Source: a virus. Taken from it: DNA of 20,398 nucleotides. Both the position numbers and the translations under genes were made by a program. Positions within the stretch are counted from its first letter, which is position 1; every line of letters begins with the position of its first letter. The stretch spans positions 1-20,398 of IMG/VR virus record IMGVR_UViG_3300030328_000593. One strand, 5' to 3'. The notes under the pieces were generated by a model. It had not been told where the DNA came from. It worked only from the letters and a program-made list of their open reading frames with translations, and did not search any database. Shown here piece by piece: positions 8,581 through 15,945 of this stretch.

Positions 8581-10823
8581 TAAATAATTACCTCCGTAAT
8601 AAATCCATTAACTTGCATAGATAGTGGATTGTCTTGTTCTATTGTTACTTTAGGATCTCTATCGTACCCAATCAATCTAACTTCTTTCTTACCAGTAAAT
8701 GATGTTTCAATATTTATAGGCTTAGTATTTACCTTTATAGATCTAGTATCCTTCATATCTACAACAACATTTGTAATTCCTCGAAGAGATCCTGTTAGTG
8801 GGCCAGCAGCCCCAGATGCATCTATAGGATTTGATATAATCTTTGAAGTAAATTTCTTGCCAACATATGCGTGTGTATATCCAGCAGTAGAAAAAGCTGC
8901 TAAACTAACAGCACCAGCAGCTACAGTAAATTCACCAAGGTAATCGTTTTGACTTCCGCTTGTTGCGACAACATCAACAGTTGTGCCATTTGCGTATGCA
9001 GAACTAACGGTAACAGAATTAGTAGATATTGCTCCATAAACATAAGAGTCTAAACCAATATCAGTTTTAAACTCACACAGTCTTAATTTATTATTCGCAT
9101 CATAGATGTTTACAAACAATCTATCATCTATAGAGACCACAGAATCAAAACGCCCATTAGTTGTGAACTCAGTCCAAGACGCTCTTTTCTCTGCTCGATT
9201 AGAAGTAAACACTGCCGCATCCCCATCTGTCATAGACATAAGTGCATAAGAATCTGGCTGCCCAAAACCACTATGAACAACAGCTATATACTTGGGGGTG
9301 TTAATTAAATGGGAAGCAATAGTTGATATTGCTGTAGAAGCATAGGCATCTTCAGCATCTGTAAATAAATATTCCCTTATTATTCTACCACTAGCTTGTG
9401 AAAAAACAGTTGCTCCATCTATTAATTGAGGAGTTGCAAATGCACATCCATATGGTGTTTGTTCACGAATTTGAGCATTAGTTGGAGTAATGCCCTGATT
9501 AAGAAAAGTTGGAACATAAAGCTCACCAGTACCAGCAAACACCTGAAGATCTCTACTAGATACTAAGTGACGTATCTCATGCACATCACCTGTTGCTGCT
9601 GTTAATTGAATAGCCTCATTATCTAAAGCCTCACCAGCATCAAAATTAAAATACTCACCTATCTGACTCATATAAATAGAATCTGGTTCTGCAATAGTTC
9701 CAGCAAATACTAATCTGTTTTCATGAAAAGCTACAGCGGCAGGGTATCCACGTTTTGCTGACCAAGATTGCTCATCCCAATCTCTATTTAAAACAGCACC
9801 TGTTAATGTAGGAAACCCTCCACCATCTTCTGAAGAAGTAGCAGCAGCACTAGCATTAAAAGTAAAAGTATTCTCATCAATAATACTAGTTATAGTTGTT
9901 GTAATATTTAAATTTGATGCTGCAATGCCGCCAACATCATCACAATCAGATAAAGTTATAGTCCCACCGCCAACATATAGGCCGTGATTAATCATAGTTA
10001 CTTCAACTTTTTGGCTTCCATCGTGCGCTCTAAGTGGATTATTTACAGTTAATCTTCTTGAAAAAGTGTCACTAATATTAACTTTAGCTTGAGTCGTAGA
10101 CTGGACACTTACTATTTGCGCTTCATTCCCACTATATCTTAGCTTAACTCCAACGTGCAAAGAGTCTGGATAATTACCTCCGCTTTGACTACCTGTTGTA
10201 TCAAAATAAGCAGAGCTTGTTGTAACAATTACATTAGTTCCAGTAGTCGCTGCTGGTGTTAGCGTAACCCCAGCACCTTGAAACCTAGAGTATGGTTGAT
10301 AAGTTTTCTTAAAATCAGATCTATTATCAAATGTAAAAGTGCTAATATTAAATGCAGTAAGACTTGTTCTTGTTAATACTCTAGGCGCAAATAAGGGATG
10401 GCAGATAAACATTACATCACCCATTTGTGCAGTAGTATATTGATGCAAGTAATCTTTATCAAATGGTAAAGCTGCGCTACTAGCATCAGCAGTTATTGTA
10501 GCAACTAAACTTACAGTATCAGCATCTACAACCCTAAAACATCTTACTTTAGCGTGTTCAATGGAAATAATATATTGTTCATTATTATCAAAAATAAAAG
10601 GAAATAGATGAGATTGATCTGGGTTACTAGCATCATAGGTTATTGAATAATCGTATATATGCTTTAAACCCTGACGTTTTCTTGCGCTTCCTTCAGCACT
10701 TACAATCATGTTTTCAATTTTTTGTGCTGAGCTTGTATAGACACTAGTATCTGTTCTCATTACTAATGAGTCGCTTACTTCACCAAACTGAAAGCTGTTT
10801 TGCGGAACGCGAATCTTTTGCAC
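8580..10823 (-). CDS. Tail tubular protein B (nozzle), T7 gp12-like
   Basis: This 747-residue protein is close in size to T7 gp12 (794), which forms the hexameric tail nozzle. The N-terminus has the family pattern: NSFQFGEVSDSLVMRTD, then Y..SAQKIENMIVSAEG and ARKRQGLKH. Many beta-rich, Ser/Thr-rich stretches follow, with segments such as AVAFHENRLVFAGT and LQVFAGTGELYV that recur in this family and suggest a beta-propeller. The start is GTG: the gp11-type stop TAG shares its G with this start (TAGTG), so translation is probably coupled. It would join the gp11-type gatekeeper above it and the fibre at the side. Confidence 0.85.
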   Translation of the reverse strand: MQKIRVPQNSFQFGEVSDSLVMRTDTSVYTSSAQKIENMIVSAEGSARKRQGLKHIYDYSITYDASNPDQSHLFPFIFDNNEQYIISIEHAKVRCFRVVDADTVSLVATITADASSAALPFDKDYLHQYTTAQMGDVMFICHPLFAPRVLTRTSLTAFNISTFTFDNRSDFKKTYQPYSRFQGAGVTLTPAATTGTNVIVTTSSAYFDTTGSQSGGNYPDSLHVGVKLRYSGNEAQIVSVQSTTQAKVNISDTFSRRLTVNNPLRAHDGSQKVEVTMINHGLYVGGGTITLSDCDDVGGIAASNLNITTTITSIIDENTFTFNASAAATSSEDGGGFPTLTGAVLNRDWDEQSWSAKRGYPAAVAFHENRLVFAGTIAEPDSIYMSQIGEYFNFDAGEALDNEAIQLTAATGDVHEIRHLVSSRDLQVFAGTGELYVPTFLNQGITPTNAQIREQTPYGCAFATPQLIDGATVFSQASGRIIREYLFTDAEDAYASTAISTIASHLINTPKYIAVVHSGFGQPDSYALMSMTDGDAAVFTSNRAEKRASWTEFTTNGRFDSVVSIDDRLFVNIYDANNKLRLCEFKTDIGLDSYVYGAISTNSVTVSSAYANGTTVDVVATSGSQNDYLGEFTVAAGAVSLAAFSTAGYTHAYVGKKFTSKIISNPIDASGAAGPLTGSLRGITNVVVDMKDTRSIKVNTKPINIETSFTGKKEVRLIGYDRDPKVTIEQDNPLSMQVNGFITEVII

Positions 10824-11407
10824 TAGCTAAGCCTTTCGGTAACAAACCTTTTTGTATTAAGCTTCTTAGTTGTTTGAGCTTGAGAATCTAACCTTCGAGC
10901 TTTTATTAACTGGACATTTGCTTGCTGATCCATAGCAGCAGACAAAGAAGCATCCCTTGCTAGTGAAACTGCAAATACAGAAGCAACTGAAAACTGAACA
11001 CCAAGCGTAAAATAAGGTGCCCAAGTAGATTCACTTGCTCGATAAATATAATCCGCAATTACTTCATCAGTAGAATTTGCATTGTTAAATACTTTATCTT
11101 CATAAATGTTATATTCAATTGGTAGGTCTTGAACTGTAATAGCGTTAATCATTAATGAATCGGCTGGTAATTGATAGGTAGAATCCCATCTTCCTATTGG
11201 GGCATCTGCCAATCTATTTAATTGAAATTGTTTGGTGGCAAAACGCCAACGACTGCTTGTTAAAGCAGCCCTAACAATATCTTCATATACTGCATCAGCT
11301 ATATCAGACTCTGTAGTTCCGTCTGTAAATGATTGAATAGGATCTCCACCAATCAACATTGATGCTCGAGAGCAAATTTTTATTGCTGTGTTTGCAAAAT
11401 CAGGCAT
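10823..11407 (-). CDS. Tail tubular protein A (gatekeeper), T7 gp11-like
   Basis: At 194 residues it almost equals T7 gp11 (196), the dodecameric adaptor between portal and nozzle. Family features are the helical N-terminus (NTAIKICSRASMLIGGDPIQSF), the SRWRFATKQFQLNRL segment, and IGRWDSTYQLPADSLMIN, a loop typical of this family. A helical C-terminus follows that contains an Ala-rich LARDASLSAAMDQQANVQLIKARRLD stretch. The start ATG lies only 7 bases after a strong hairpin and I see no good ribosome binding site between them. Expression may therefore depend on ribosomes from upstream or on the hairpin state. It overlaps the gp12-type gene by one base. Confidence 0.83.
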   Translation of the reverse strand: MPDFANTAIKICSRASMLIGGDPIQSFTDGTTESDIADAVYEDIVRAALTSSRWRFATKQFQLNRLADAPIGRWDSTYQLPADSLMINAITVQDLPIEYNIYEDKVFNNANSTDEVIADYIYRASESTWAPYFTLGVQFSVASVFAVSLARDASLSAAMDQQANVQLIKARRLDSQAQTTKKLNTKRFVTERLS

Positions 11408-11414
11408 AGAAAGT

Positions 11415-11432
11415 TGGGGGCCGAAGCCCCCA
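11415..11432 (-). terminator. UUCG-loop hairpin after capsid genes, Tphi-like position
   Basis: On the minus strand the sequence is TGGGGGC-TTCG-GCCCCCA: a perfect 7-base-pair stem, six of them G-C, closed by the very stable cUUCGg tetraloop. It begins 5 bases after the stop of the probable decoration gene and ends 7 bases before the gp11-type start. This is where T7 carries its Tphi terminator (after gene 10, before gene 11). The following bases are ACTTTCT, a weak U-tract, so it may be a partial terminator, an mRNA-end stabiliser or a translational brake on the gp11-type gene. Confidence 0.7.
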
Positions 11433-11437
11433 TCCCC

Positions 11438-11707
11438 TTATCTTGAGTCTGTTGCGCTGACAGTATTACCGTCAACAACATCTACTGCTGAAGCAGTTAC
11501 ACTATTTGCATAGATAATTTTAACAACAGGTGTACCACCTGATGCAGTAACAGCTAAAATAATGTCATTAGTATTAAACATATTAGCTGAGTCGTTAAAA
11601 TAACCTGCTGTATCAACAGTGTTTGCTGCATCTGTTGTGGTGTAGTGCCATAATGAAACACCAGAACCACCAGCCAAACGAGTTAGGTTTGATTTATCAT
11701 AAGCCAT
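11438..11707 (-). CDS. Small probable capsid decoration protein
   Basis: This 89-residue, beta-rich protein directly follows the major capsid gene, 12 bases downstream, and has the strongest ribosome site of the region (AGGAGGG). It reads as short beta strands: SGVSLWHYTTTDAANTV, TAGYFNDSANMF, NDIILAVTASGG, VVKIIYAN. It is rich in Ala, Thr, Ser and Asp, with no cysteine and no membrane segment. Small proteins of this kind next to the capsid gene are often head decoration (cement) proteins. The strong ribosome site and the hairpin just after the gene fit a product made in amounts similar to the capsid protein. The decoration role is inference from position; I do not recognise a catalytic feature. 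Confidence 0.6.
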   Translation of the reverse strand: MAYDKSNLTRLAGGSGVSLWHYTTTDAANTVDTAGYFNDSANMFNTNDIILAVTASGGTPVVKIIYANSVTASAVDVVDGNTVSATDSR

Positions 11708-11719
11708 ATTCTAACCCTC

Positions 11720-12529
11720 CTAGTTATTATCTAATAGTTCATAGATACCATTGTCATCAATAACAACAGCACCCATAGACATCATAGATGTTGCAAGGTG
11801 AGATACTTTCTCAGCAACGTAGTTGACTTCAGTTTGAACATCAGAGTTGATACCCAAGCCAACGGCAGTTGTGTGATAGCACATACTCTTACCAGCAGCG
11901 ACAGCAGACGTTGAAAAGATCTTAAAGCCTAAGAACTCTTTCATTGTCATACCACCAGCAAAAGGTAAGTTTTGATCACCAACAAAGTCAGATGATGCAA
12001 ACTCTGTAATCAAGAACAAGTCAGCAAAACCTTTTGGATGCATAGCGATATAACGCTGTCCATCTTCAGGAAGATTAGCTGTTCCAAATGTTTCAAATAC
12101 AGATAGTAGATCTGCTTTTTCAACAGCAGAACTTGTATCATGGATTTGAGTTGAGTTAGCACCAGCATCCATAGCTGTAATTAGTAAGCTATCAGTCTTA
12201 CGACCTAGAGCAGCAGCAGCAGATTGTGCTACAGCTTGACGCTCGTTGATGTTGATTTTGAGTTCATCTAACTTGTCGATGTACTCAGCAGCGTAGAAGT
12301 CAGCCATAGTTGCTTCTACATTGGTATGTGCAAGTTCCATAGGAGTTACATTACCATTACGAGATTTAGTAGTTGCTTCCGCAGTACCAATCTTTTGAAA
12401 TCTAACAGTTGATCCAGTTACATTAGCAGTCCGCACTGTGTTCCGTAGCTTAGAACCCATACGCTGATATGCCATGTGAACTTCTGTTTCGAACTGTTTG
12501 ATAAAGGCTGTGTCTATTGTATTAGCCAT
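11720..12529 (-). CDS. Major capsid protein
   Basis: This 269-residue protein follows the scaffold region and precedes the probable decoration gene. It has the look of a HK97-fold phage capsid protein: a helical N-arm (IDTAFIKQFETEVHMAYQRMGSKLRNTVR), an E-loop-like region (TVRFQKIGTAEATTKSRNG), a spine helix (DELKININERQAVAQSAAAALGRKTD), the P-domain segment EDGQRYIAMHPKGFADL, and a C-terminal beta segment. It is shorter than T7 gp10A (345) but within the range of this family. I see no frameshift extension like gp10B. The ATG has AAGGAA about 8 bases upstream. A promoter-like motif lies 134 bases upstream inside the previous gene, and a strong hairpin follows the next gene, so the pair can form a separately transcribed, highly expressed unit. 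Confidence 0.85.
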   Translation of the reverse strand: MANTIDTAFIKQFETEVHMAYQRMGSKLRNTVRTANVTGSTVRFQKIGTAEATTKSRNGNVTPMELAHTNVEATMADFYAAEYIDKLDELKININERQAVAQSAAAALGRKTDSLLITAMDAGANSTQIHDTSSAVEKADLLSVFETFGTANLPEDGQRYIAMHPKGFADLFLITEFASSDFVGDQNLPFAGGMTMKEFLGFKIFSTSAVAAGKSMCYHTTAVGLGINSDVQTEVNYVAEKVSHLATSMMSMGAVVIDDNGIYELLDNN

Positions 12530-12608
12530 TTATTAGTTCCTTATTGAAGTTACGGTTACTAACAGGTGTCCGCTTTATCACATCAACAAGGGTATCCTAT
12601 CGGGCCTC

Positions 12609-13115
12609 TTAGTGTATTACGGGCTGCAATGTGCCATCATAAACATCTTTTTCATTTGGATTGCAACGCACAAATTCAACATATTCGATTTCATTGTTAG
12701 ATGTTATACCAACAGCTTCGAAGCCTAACCATGATGCCCAATCCAAAATAAACTCATATTCTTTAAGTATTGTCATAGATAAACCACTATGAAACTGATC
12801 AAAGTAATTAACAAACATTACAGATCCCCTAGCCATAGCAGTAAAGTTTTCTTTAATTTTATCAGAAAACATTGCAAACATCTGAGGGCATTCTTGATCT
12901 TCAGCAAACCAAAGACCCCCAATCATTATAAAACTATCATTATTTTTTCTGCACAAATAACACTCAGAGCTTTTATGCATATCAATAAGAGCTTTTCGAA
13001 TATCGGTATAACCTAATAAAACAAGCTCTTTAACATTCTCTTTAGTAAGATTTAGTATAACTTCATCAATATGATCTAAAGTAAAAGGGGTAAGATAATA
13101 CTCACCCCTCTGCAA
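12609..13115 (-). CDS. T7 gp13-like protein, GNAT-like fold (probable)
   Basis: A protein of about 168 residues lying between scaffold and capsid. Features include FTLDHIDEVILNLTKENVKEL, then LLGYTDIRKAL, a Cys pair (ECYLC), a MIGGLWF strand, FAMFSDKIKENFTAMARG and a late ASWLGFEAVG segment. This arrangement, ending in a W-x-x-x-LGF helix-strand, resembles T7 gp13 and related proteins with an acetyltransferase-like (GNAT) fold, thought to act in virion maturation. An ATG at 13202 is also in frame, but it lies 83 bases inside the scaffold gene and its extra residues look like a shadow frame. I prefer TTG at 13115 (or ATT at 13118), just after the scaffold stop, with AGAAG upstream. In T7, gp13 follows gp12; here it precedes the capsid gene. 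The catalytic status is unknown and the fold assignment is moderately sure. Confidence 0.55.
   Translation of the reverse strand: MQRGEYYLTPFTLDHIDEVILNLTKENVKELVLLGYTDIRKALIDMHKSSECYLCRKNNDSFIMIGGLWFAEDQECPQMFAMFSDKIKENFTAMARGSVMFVNYFDQFHSGLSMTILKEYEFILDWASWLGFEAVGITSNNEIEYVEFVRCNPNEKDVYDGTLQPVIH
12664..12676 (-). promoter_or_regulatory. Late promoter-like motif, copy C (capsid)
   Basis: Minus-strand AATTTGTGCGTTG, identical over 13 bases to copies A and B. It lies within the end of the gp13-like gene, where it encodes EFVRC, and is 134 bases before the capsid start. The capsid gene would be its first complete gene. The position parallels phi10, the strong capsid promoter of T7. Confidence 0.6.
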
Positions 13116-13119
13116 AATC

Positions 13120-13857
13120 TTAGCTTCTGTAGATTCTCTTGAATCCTTCAGCAACTTGCTTGTGTATGTTTGGGTCACGATCTTTCCAATACTTTGGATC
13201 ATCCATCATCTTTCGAAGATCAGCTTCATTAAGTTCAGATGCTGACGCTGTATCACCAGCGAATGATCCATCCTTCATACTTGCCATCATAGTCTCAAGA
13301 ACAATAATACCCTCATGACTTTCACACATTTTTTCTATAGCTGGCATTGCTGATTCAGGAAAAAACTTATTAGCCCATAATGATGCTGCATCTATTCGAG
13401 CGTCAGCATTATCGCCAAGCTTTGCGACTTCATCCTCATAGCTGGGCTGAGAACCAAGAACAGACTCAGAGTATATCTTAATACCTTCTTCGAACTCTTC
13501 TTGAGAAAATCCATTGTTAAAAGAATGCTCTGACCACCACCTAAGTAAATCATTATCAACAGCCTCTTCTTGATTAATAATGTCTGGAAGCTGATAATCA
13601 CCAGCAGTCTCTGGTCTATTAGCAAAAGCTTCTGCTTGTATTTCTTCTATAAGTTGATTTTTAAGATCTTCATCTTTAGCTCCTAGCTTAGACTCTAGCT
13701 CTTTATAAGCTTTAGCTAAATCCTCACCAGTTTTATATTTCTCTGGCAACCATTCAGGTTTTTCAGATGTTTGTTCTACTTTCTCAACATCTTCTTGGGT
13801 TACAAAGTCACGACCATCTTCGGCTGCTACTTCTACTGCTGCATCTTCTTCACTCAT
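13120..13857 (-). CDS. Capsid assembly scaffolding protein, T7 gp9-like
   Basis: This 245-residue, strongly acidic, mostly helical protein lies between portal and capsid, as scaffolds do. The N-terminal 30 residues are rich in Glu, Asp and Ala. Residues 34-55 (PEWLPEKYKTGEDLAKAYKELE) are the recognisable element of this scaffold family, and a helical region follows. The C-terminus is basic (HKQVAEGFKRIYRS), fitting a helix-turn-helix that binds the capsid protein. T7 gp9 has 307 residues. The start ATG overlaps the upstream stop in ATGA. The scaffold guides capsid assembly and leaves before or during DNA packaging. Confidence 0.82.
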   Translation of the reverse strand: MSEEDAAVEVAAEDGRDFVTQEDVEKVEQTSEKPEWLPEKYKTGEDLAKAYKELESKLGAKDEDLKNQLIEEIQAEAFANRPETAGDYQLPDIINQEEAVDNDLLRWWSEHSFNNGFSQEEFEEGIKIYSESVLGSQPSYEDEVAKLGDNADARIDAASLWANKFFPESAMPAIEKMCESHEGIIVLETMMASMKDGSFAGDTASASELNEADLRKMMDDPKYWKDRDPNIHKQVAEGFKRIYRS

Positions 13858-14111
13858 TGTTTACTCCTATTTGCATGGGCAATGCGGTGTTCAATCAAAC
13901 CTACTAGGTATCTTTGCCCTTCGATGTGTCGAAGTTCTTCTGTAGAAACATTAGGCCCATTAACCATTTCAATAGTAATAGATCTAAAATACTTTAGAAC
14001 TTCCTGACCTGTTGGGCTGGAAAATACTTGTGCAACATTCTTACTAATCTCAACATCACGCTCAGATTTACGCTGAATGCCATCTATCCCAATATTAACC
14101 TTGTTGTTCAA
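13854..14111 (-). CDS. Small Bbp19-like structural protein
   Basis: This 85-residue protein begins 17 bases inside the portal gene and ends in the ATGA overlap with scaffold. Residues about 30-43 (FSSPTGQEVLKYF) and 62-76 (HIEGQRYLVGLIEHR) match the two-block pattern that I associate with Bbp19-like proteins, first named in Bordetella phage BPP-1 and common next to portal genes in podoviruses. The first block is a short helix after a Ser/Pro-Gly turn; the second is a GQR motif leading into a helix. The precise role is not known to me. The location suggests a head or portal accessory protein. Confidence 0.58.
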   Translation of the reverse strand: MNNKVNIGIDGIQRKSERDVEISKNVAQVFSSPTGQEVLKYFRSITIEMVNGPNVSTEELRHIEGQRYLVGLIEHRIAHANRSKQ

Positions 14112-15636
14112 CTGGCATCATTCCCTGCTGCATTGCCTGTTGTTGCGCTAATTGCTGCGCGGCTTCCGCAATCTGTTTACGCTGTTCTTCATCTCGAATC
14201 AAGCTTTCTGGAACACCAAACTTCTTAGCTAGGTAAATAGCGGTCTGCTCTCCATCAATTAAAAGCTGTAACATTTCTGGACCAAAACCGTTACCAATCA
14301 TTTCGAGAAAGCGTGATACTACAGAAATATCCTGATTAGATTGTGCTTGAGCAAGTGGAGAGACAGACCTAACTTTTATTTCTCTGCCATTAACTGTTGG
14401 TATTTCAATGCGGCCTTGTTTCTTTAGGATATAAACCACACGCTGAAGAAGTGGTTGAACAAGCTCAGCTTGTAATCTACCAAAAGATGCGCCCATTCTT
14501 CTTGATAAATCAGCCATACGCTCAGCTATTTCTGTAGCTGTAGCTGGTGTTTTATCAGGATTACCAAGCATATCATTATACAAAGCACGTTTAATATTTA
14601 ATCTAAGATCACCCAAAACAAGTTGAGCAACATCGAAACGACCAGCAGCTTGTATAGGTTGTAGTCCAGCAGATCCCATAGCTTTAGGAATTATAGTTCC
14701 TGGAACGAGATTAATTGTATCAGGGTTTATTACCCCATCATCTTCCATTTGATAAATACCAGAGATCGACATCTGTGCGTTTTCAAGTATCAACTGAATA
14801 GTAAGGTTAGTTGTTTTAATAGAACTTAACGCATTAATTAGTGGCCCTCGACCATAAACCTCACCAGCGCACTTAGACCAACGAAAGCAAATGAATGGAT
14901 TAGACCCAACACCACTCATTTCTTTAGAGTGTAATATTGTTTCAGTAGTAAGGCATATTGCGTAATGATAGTACGCCTCGACATTTGGTTGGGTATAATT
15001 TCTGCATACAAGCTCAAGAACTGTAGTTTCTCTATTCGAACCCATTTGTGAAGTAACTTTGGAATCAAATGTAGAATTAGGAAACATTAAAGGTAAATGA
15101 TCAAACTTAACCTTCTTTCTTTCTCGAAAGACATGGTCAATCCTATCATCAGGGCCAGTGTCTAATACAACATGAGGAAGTGGTATTGCAGAAAAGTTAA
15201 TTGGATTTAAGGCATCACCTTCCTCAACGCATAAAATGCCAGTACCAACAGCCAAGTCCATAAAGGATTCATGAACTTCTTGGCTAAAATTAGAGTTCTG
15301 CAAAACTTCGAACACATAGTTCGTTACTTCATCTAATTGATTATCAACCTGTTCTCGCTCTTGTGGGTCTACTTCACTGCCAGAAACAAAATCTGCCCAT
15401 CGAGCAAAGTTAGGAACAATACCTGACTGCAATCTACTTGCAAACTCTTGAGTACCTACTACAGCAGTCTCGTCAAATATCTTTTCATCTCTACGTTGGC
15501 CGTGTTCTTCATAGTAAAAAGATTCTCTTTGAGGCAAAGCATACTCATAGCATTCCTCAAAAAGCGAAACCCATTGTTCACGAAAACCTTTCGCTTTTCG
15601 ATACTTCTCTATAAAATGCTTTGCTATATTATCCAT
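14095..15636 (-). CDS. Portal (head-tail connector) protein, T7 gp8-like
   Basis: This 513-residue protein is close in size to T7 gp8 (536), the dodecameric ring through which DNA enters and leaves the head. The N-terminus shows the family pattern: KYRKAKGFREQWVSLFEECYEYALPQR, then KIFDETAVVGTQEFASRLQSGI and FARWADF. A central stretch with CFRWSKCAGEVYGRGPL and a later helix (NDMLGNPDKTPATATEIAERMADL) are also typical of this family. The C-terminal 30 residues are rich in Gln and Ala (AAQQLAQQQAMQQGMMP). It starts on the last base of the Gly-rich gene's stop (TAATG) and overlaps the Bbp19-like gene. Confidence 0.9.
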   Translation of the reverse strand: MDNIAKHFIEKYRKAKGFREQWVSLFEECYEYALPQRESFYYEEHGQRRDEKIFDETAVVGTQEFASRLQSGIVPNFARWADFVSGSEVDPQEREQVDNQLDEVTNYVFEVLQNSNFSQEVHESFMDLAVGTGILCVEEGDALNPINFSAIPLPHVVLDTGPDDRIDHVFRERKKVKFDHLPLMFPNSTFDSKVTSQMGSNRETTVLELVCRNYTQPNVEAYYHYAICLTTETILHSKEMSGVGSNPFICFRWSKCAGEVYGRGPLINALSSIKTTNLTIQLILENAQMSISGIYQMEDDGVINPDTINLVPGTIIPKAMGSAGLQPIQAAGRFDVAQLVLGDLRLNIKRALYNDMLGNPDKTPATATEIAERMADLSRRMGASFGRLQAELVQPLLQRVVYILKKQGRIEIPTVNGREIKVRSVSPLAQAQSNQDISVVSRFLEMIGNGFGPEMLQLLIDGEQTAIYLAKKFGVPESLIRDEEQRKQIAEAAQQLAQQQAMQQGMMPVEQQG

Positions 15637-15899
15637 TAATCAAACCGACCTAAGTATCCAGCAGCACCACCACCAGTTCCTTGTTGCTGAATATTTTTAA
15701 ATAAAGAGCGTCTAGATGATCCACCTCTAGCGCCAGCATCTGCAACACTGGCTTCTAAAGCATCAGATATATCTTTACGTTTTTGTTTAGCCCTACGCTC
15801 CGCTTCTTTTCTTTCAGCATCTTCTGCTGCTATTCTATCTTCAGCAGCAGCCGTTTCTTCTTCTTGAGTTGGGCCGCCACCTCCACCACCAAAACACAT
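15636..15899 (-). CDS. Small Gly-rich protein with MCFGGG start
   Basis: This 87-residue protein lies between terminase and portal. Its N-terminus is MCFGGGGGG. An Ala/Glu/Arg/Lys-rich helix follows (about residues 15-55, likely coiled coil), then RGGSSRRSLFKN and a Gly-rich tail ending GYLGRFD. It has a strong ribosome site (AAGGAG) and lies 47 bases after a promoter-like motif, making it the first gene of the head module. The MCFGGG start is shared with the small gene at 19903-20094, and RRSLFKN resembles the C-terminal motifs of three other small proteins here. I do not know a function. Small Gly-rich proteins of this kind often sit next to the portal gene in podoviruses. Confidence 0.7.
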   Translation of the reverse strand: MCFGGGGGGPTQEEETAAAEDRIAAEDAERKEAERRAKQKRKDISDALEASVADAGARGGSSRRSLFKNIQQQGTGGGAAGYLGRFD

Positions 15900-15945
15900 A
15901 ATAAAAACTCCTTTTTTTCTTCCTAGTCACAAAGTTAAAATAAAA

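Noticed and set aside
13116-13202. ATG at 13202 as start of the gp13-like gene
   Set aside because: It would overlap the scaffold gene by 83 bases and the extra 29 residues look like an out-of-frame shadow of the scaffold C-terminus.
14764-14780. Plus-strand CTGTGCGTTTT as a further promoter-like copy
   Set aside because: It lies on the opposite strand in the portal gene, and only the central GTGCGTT matches; the flanks differ.
780-15410. Frequent TTGCTCGA-type octamer on the coding strand (for example near 795, 1105, 2210, 2290, 3538, 8068, 15400)
   Set aside because: In almost all cases it encodes Ala-Arg in frame (GCT CGA after a hydrophobic residue), so codon-pair use explains it better than a DNA motif.
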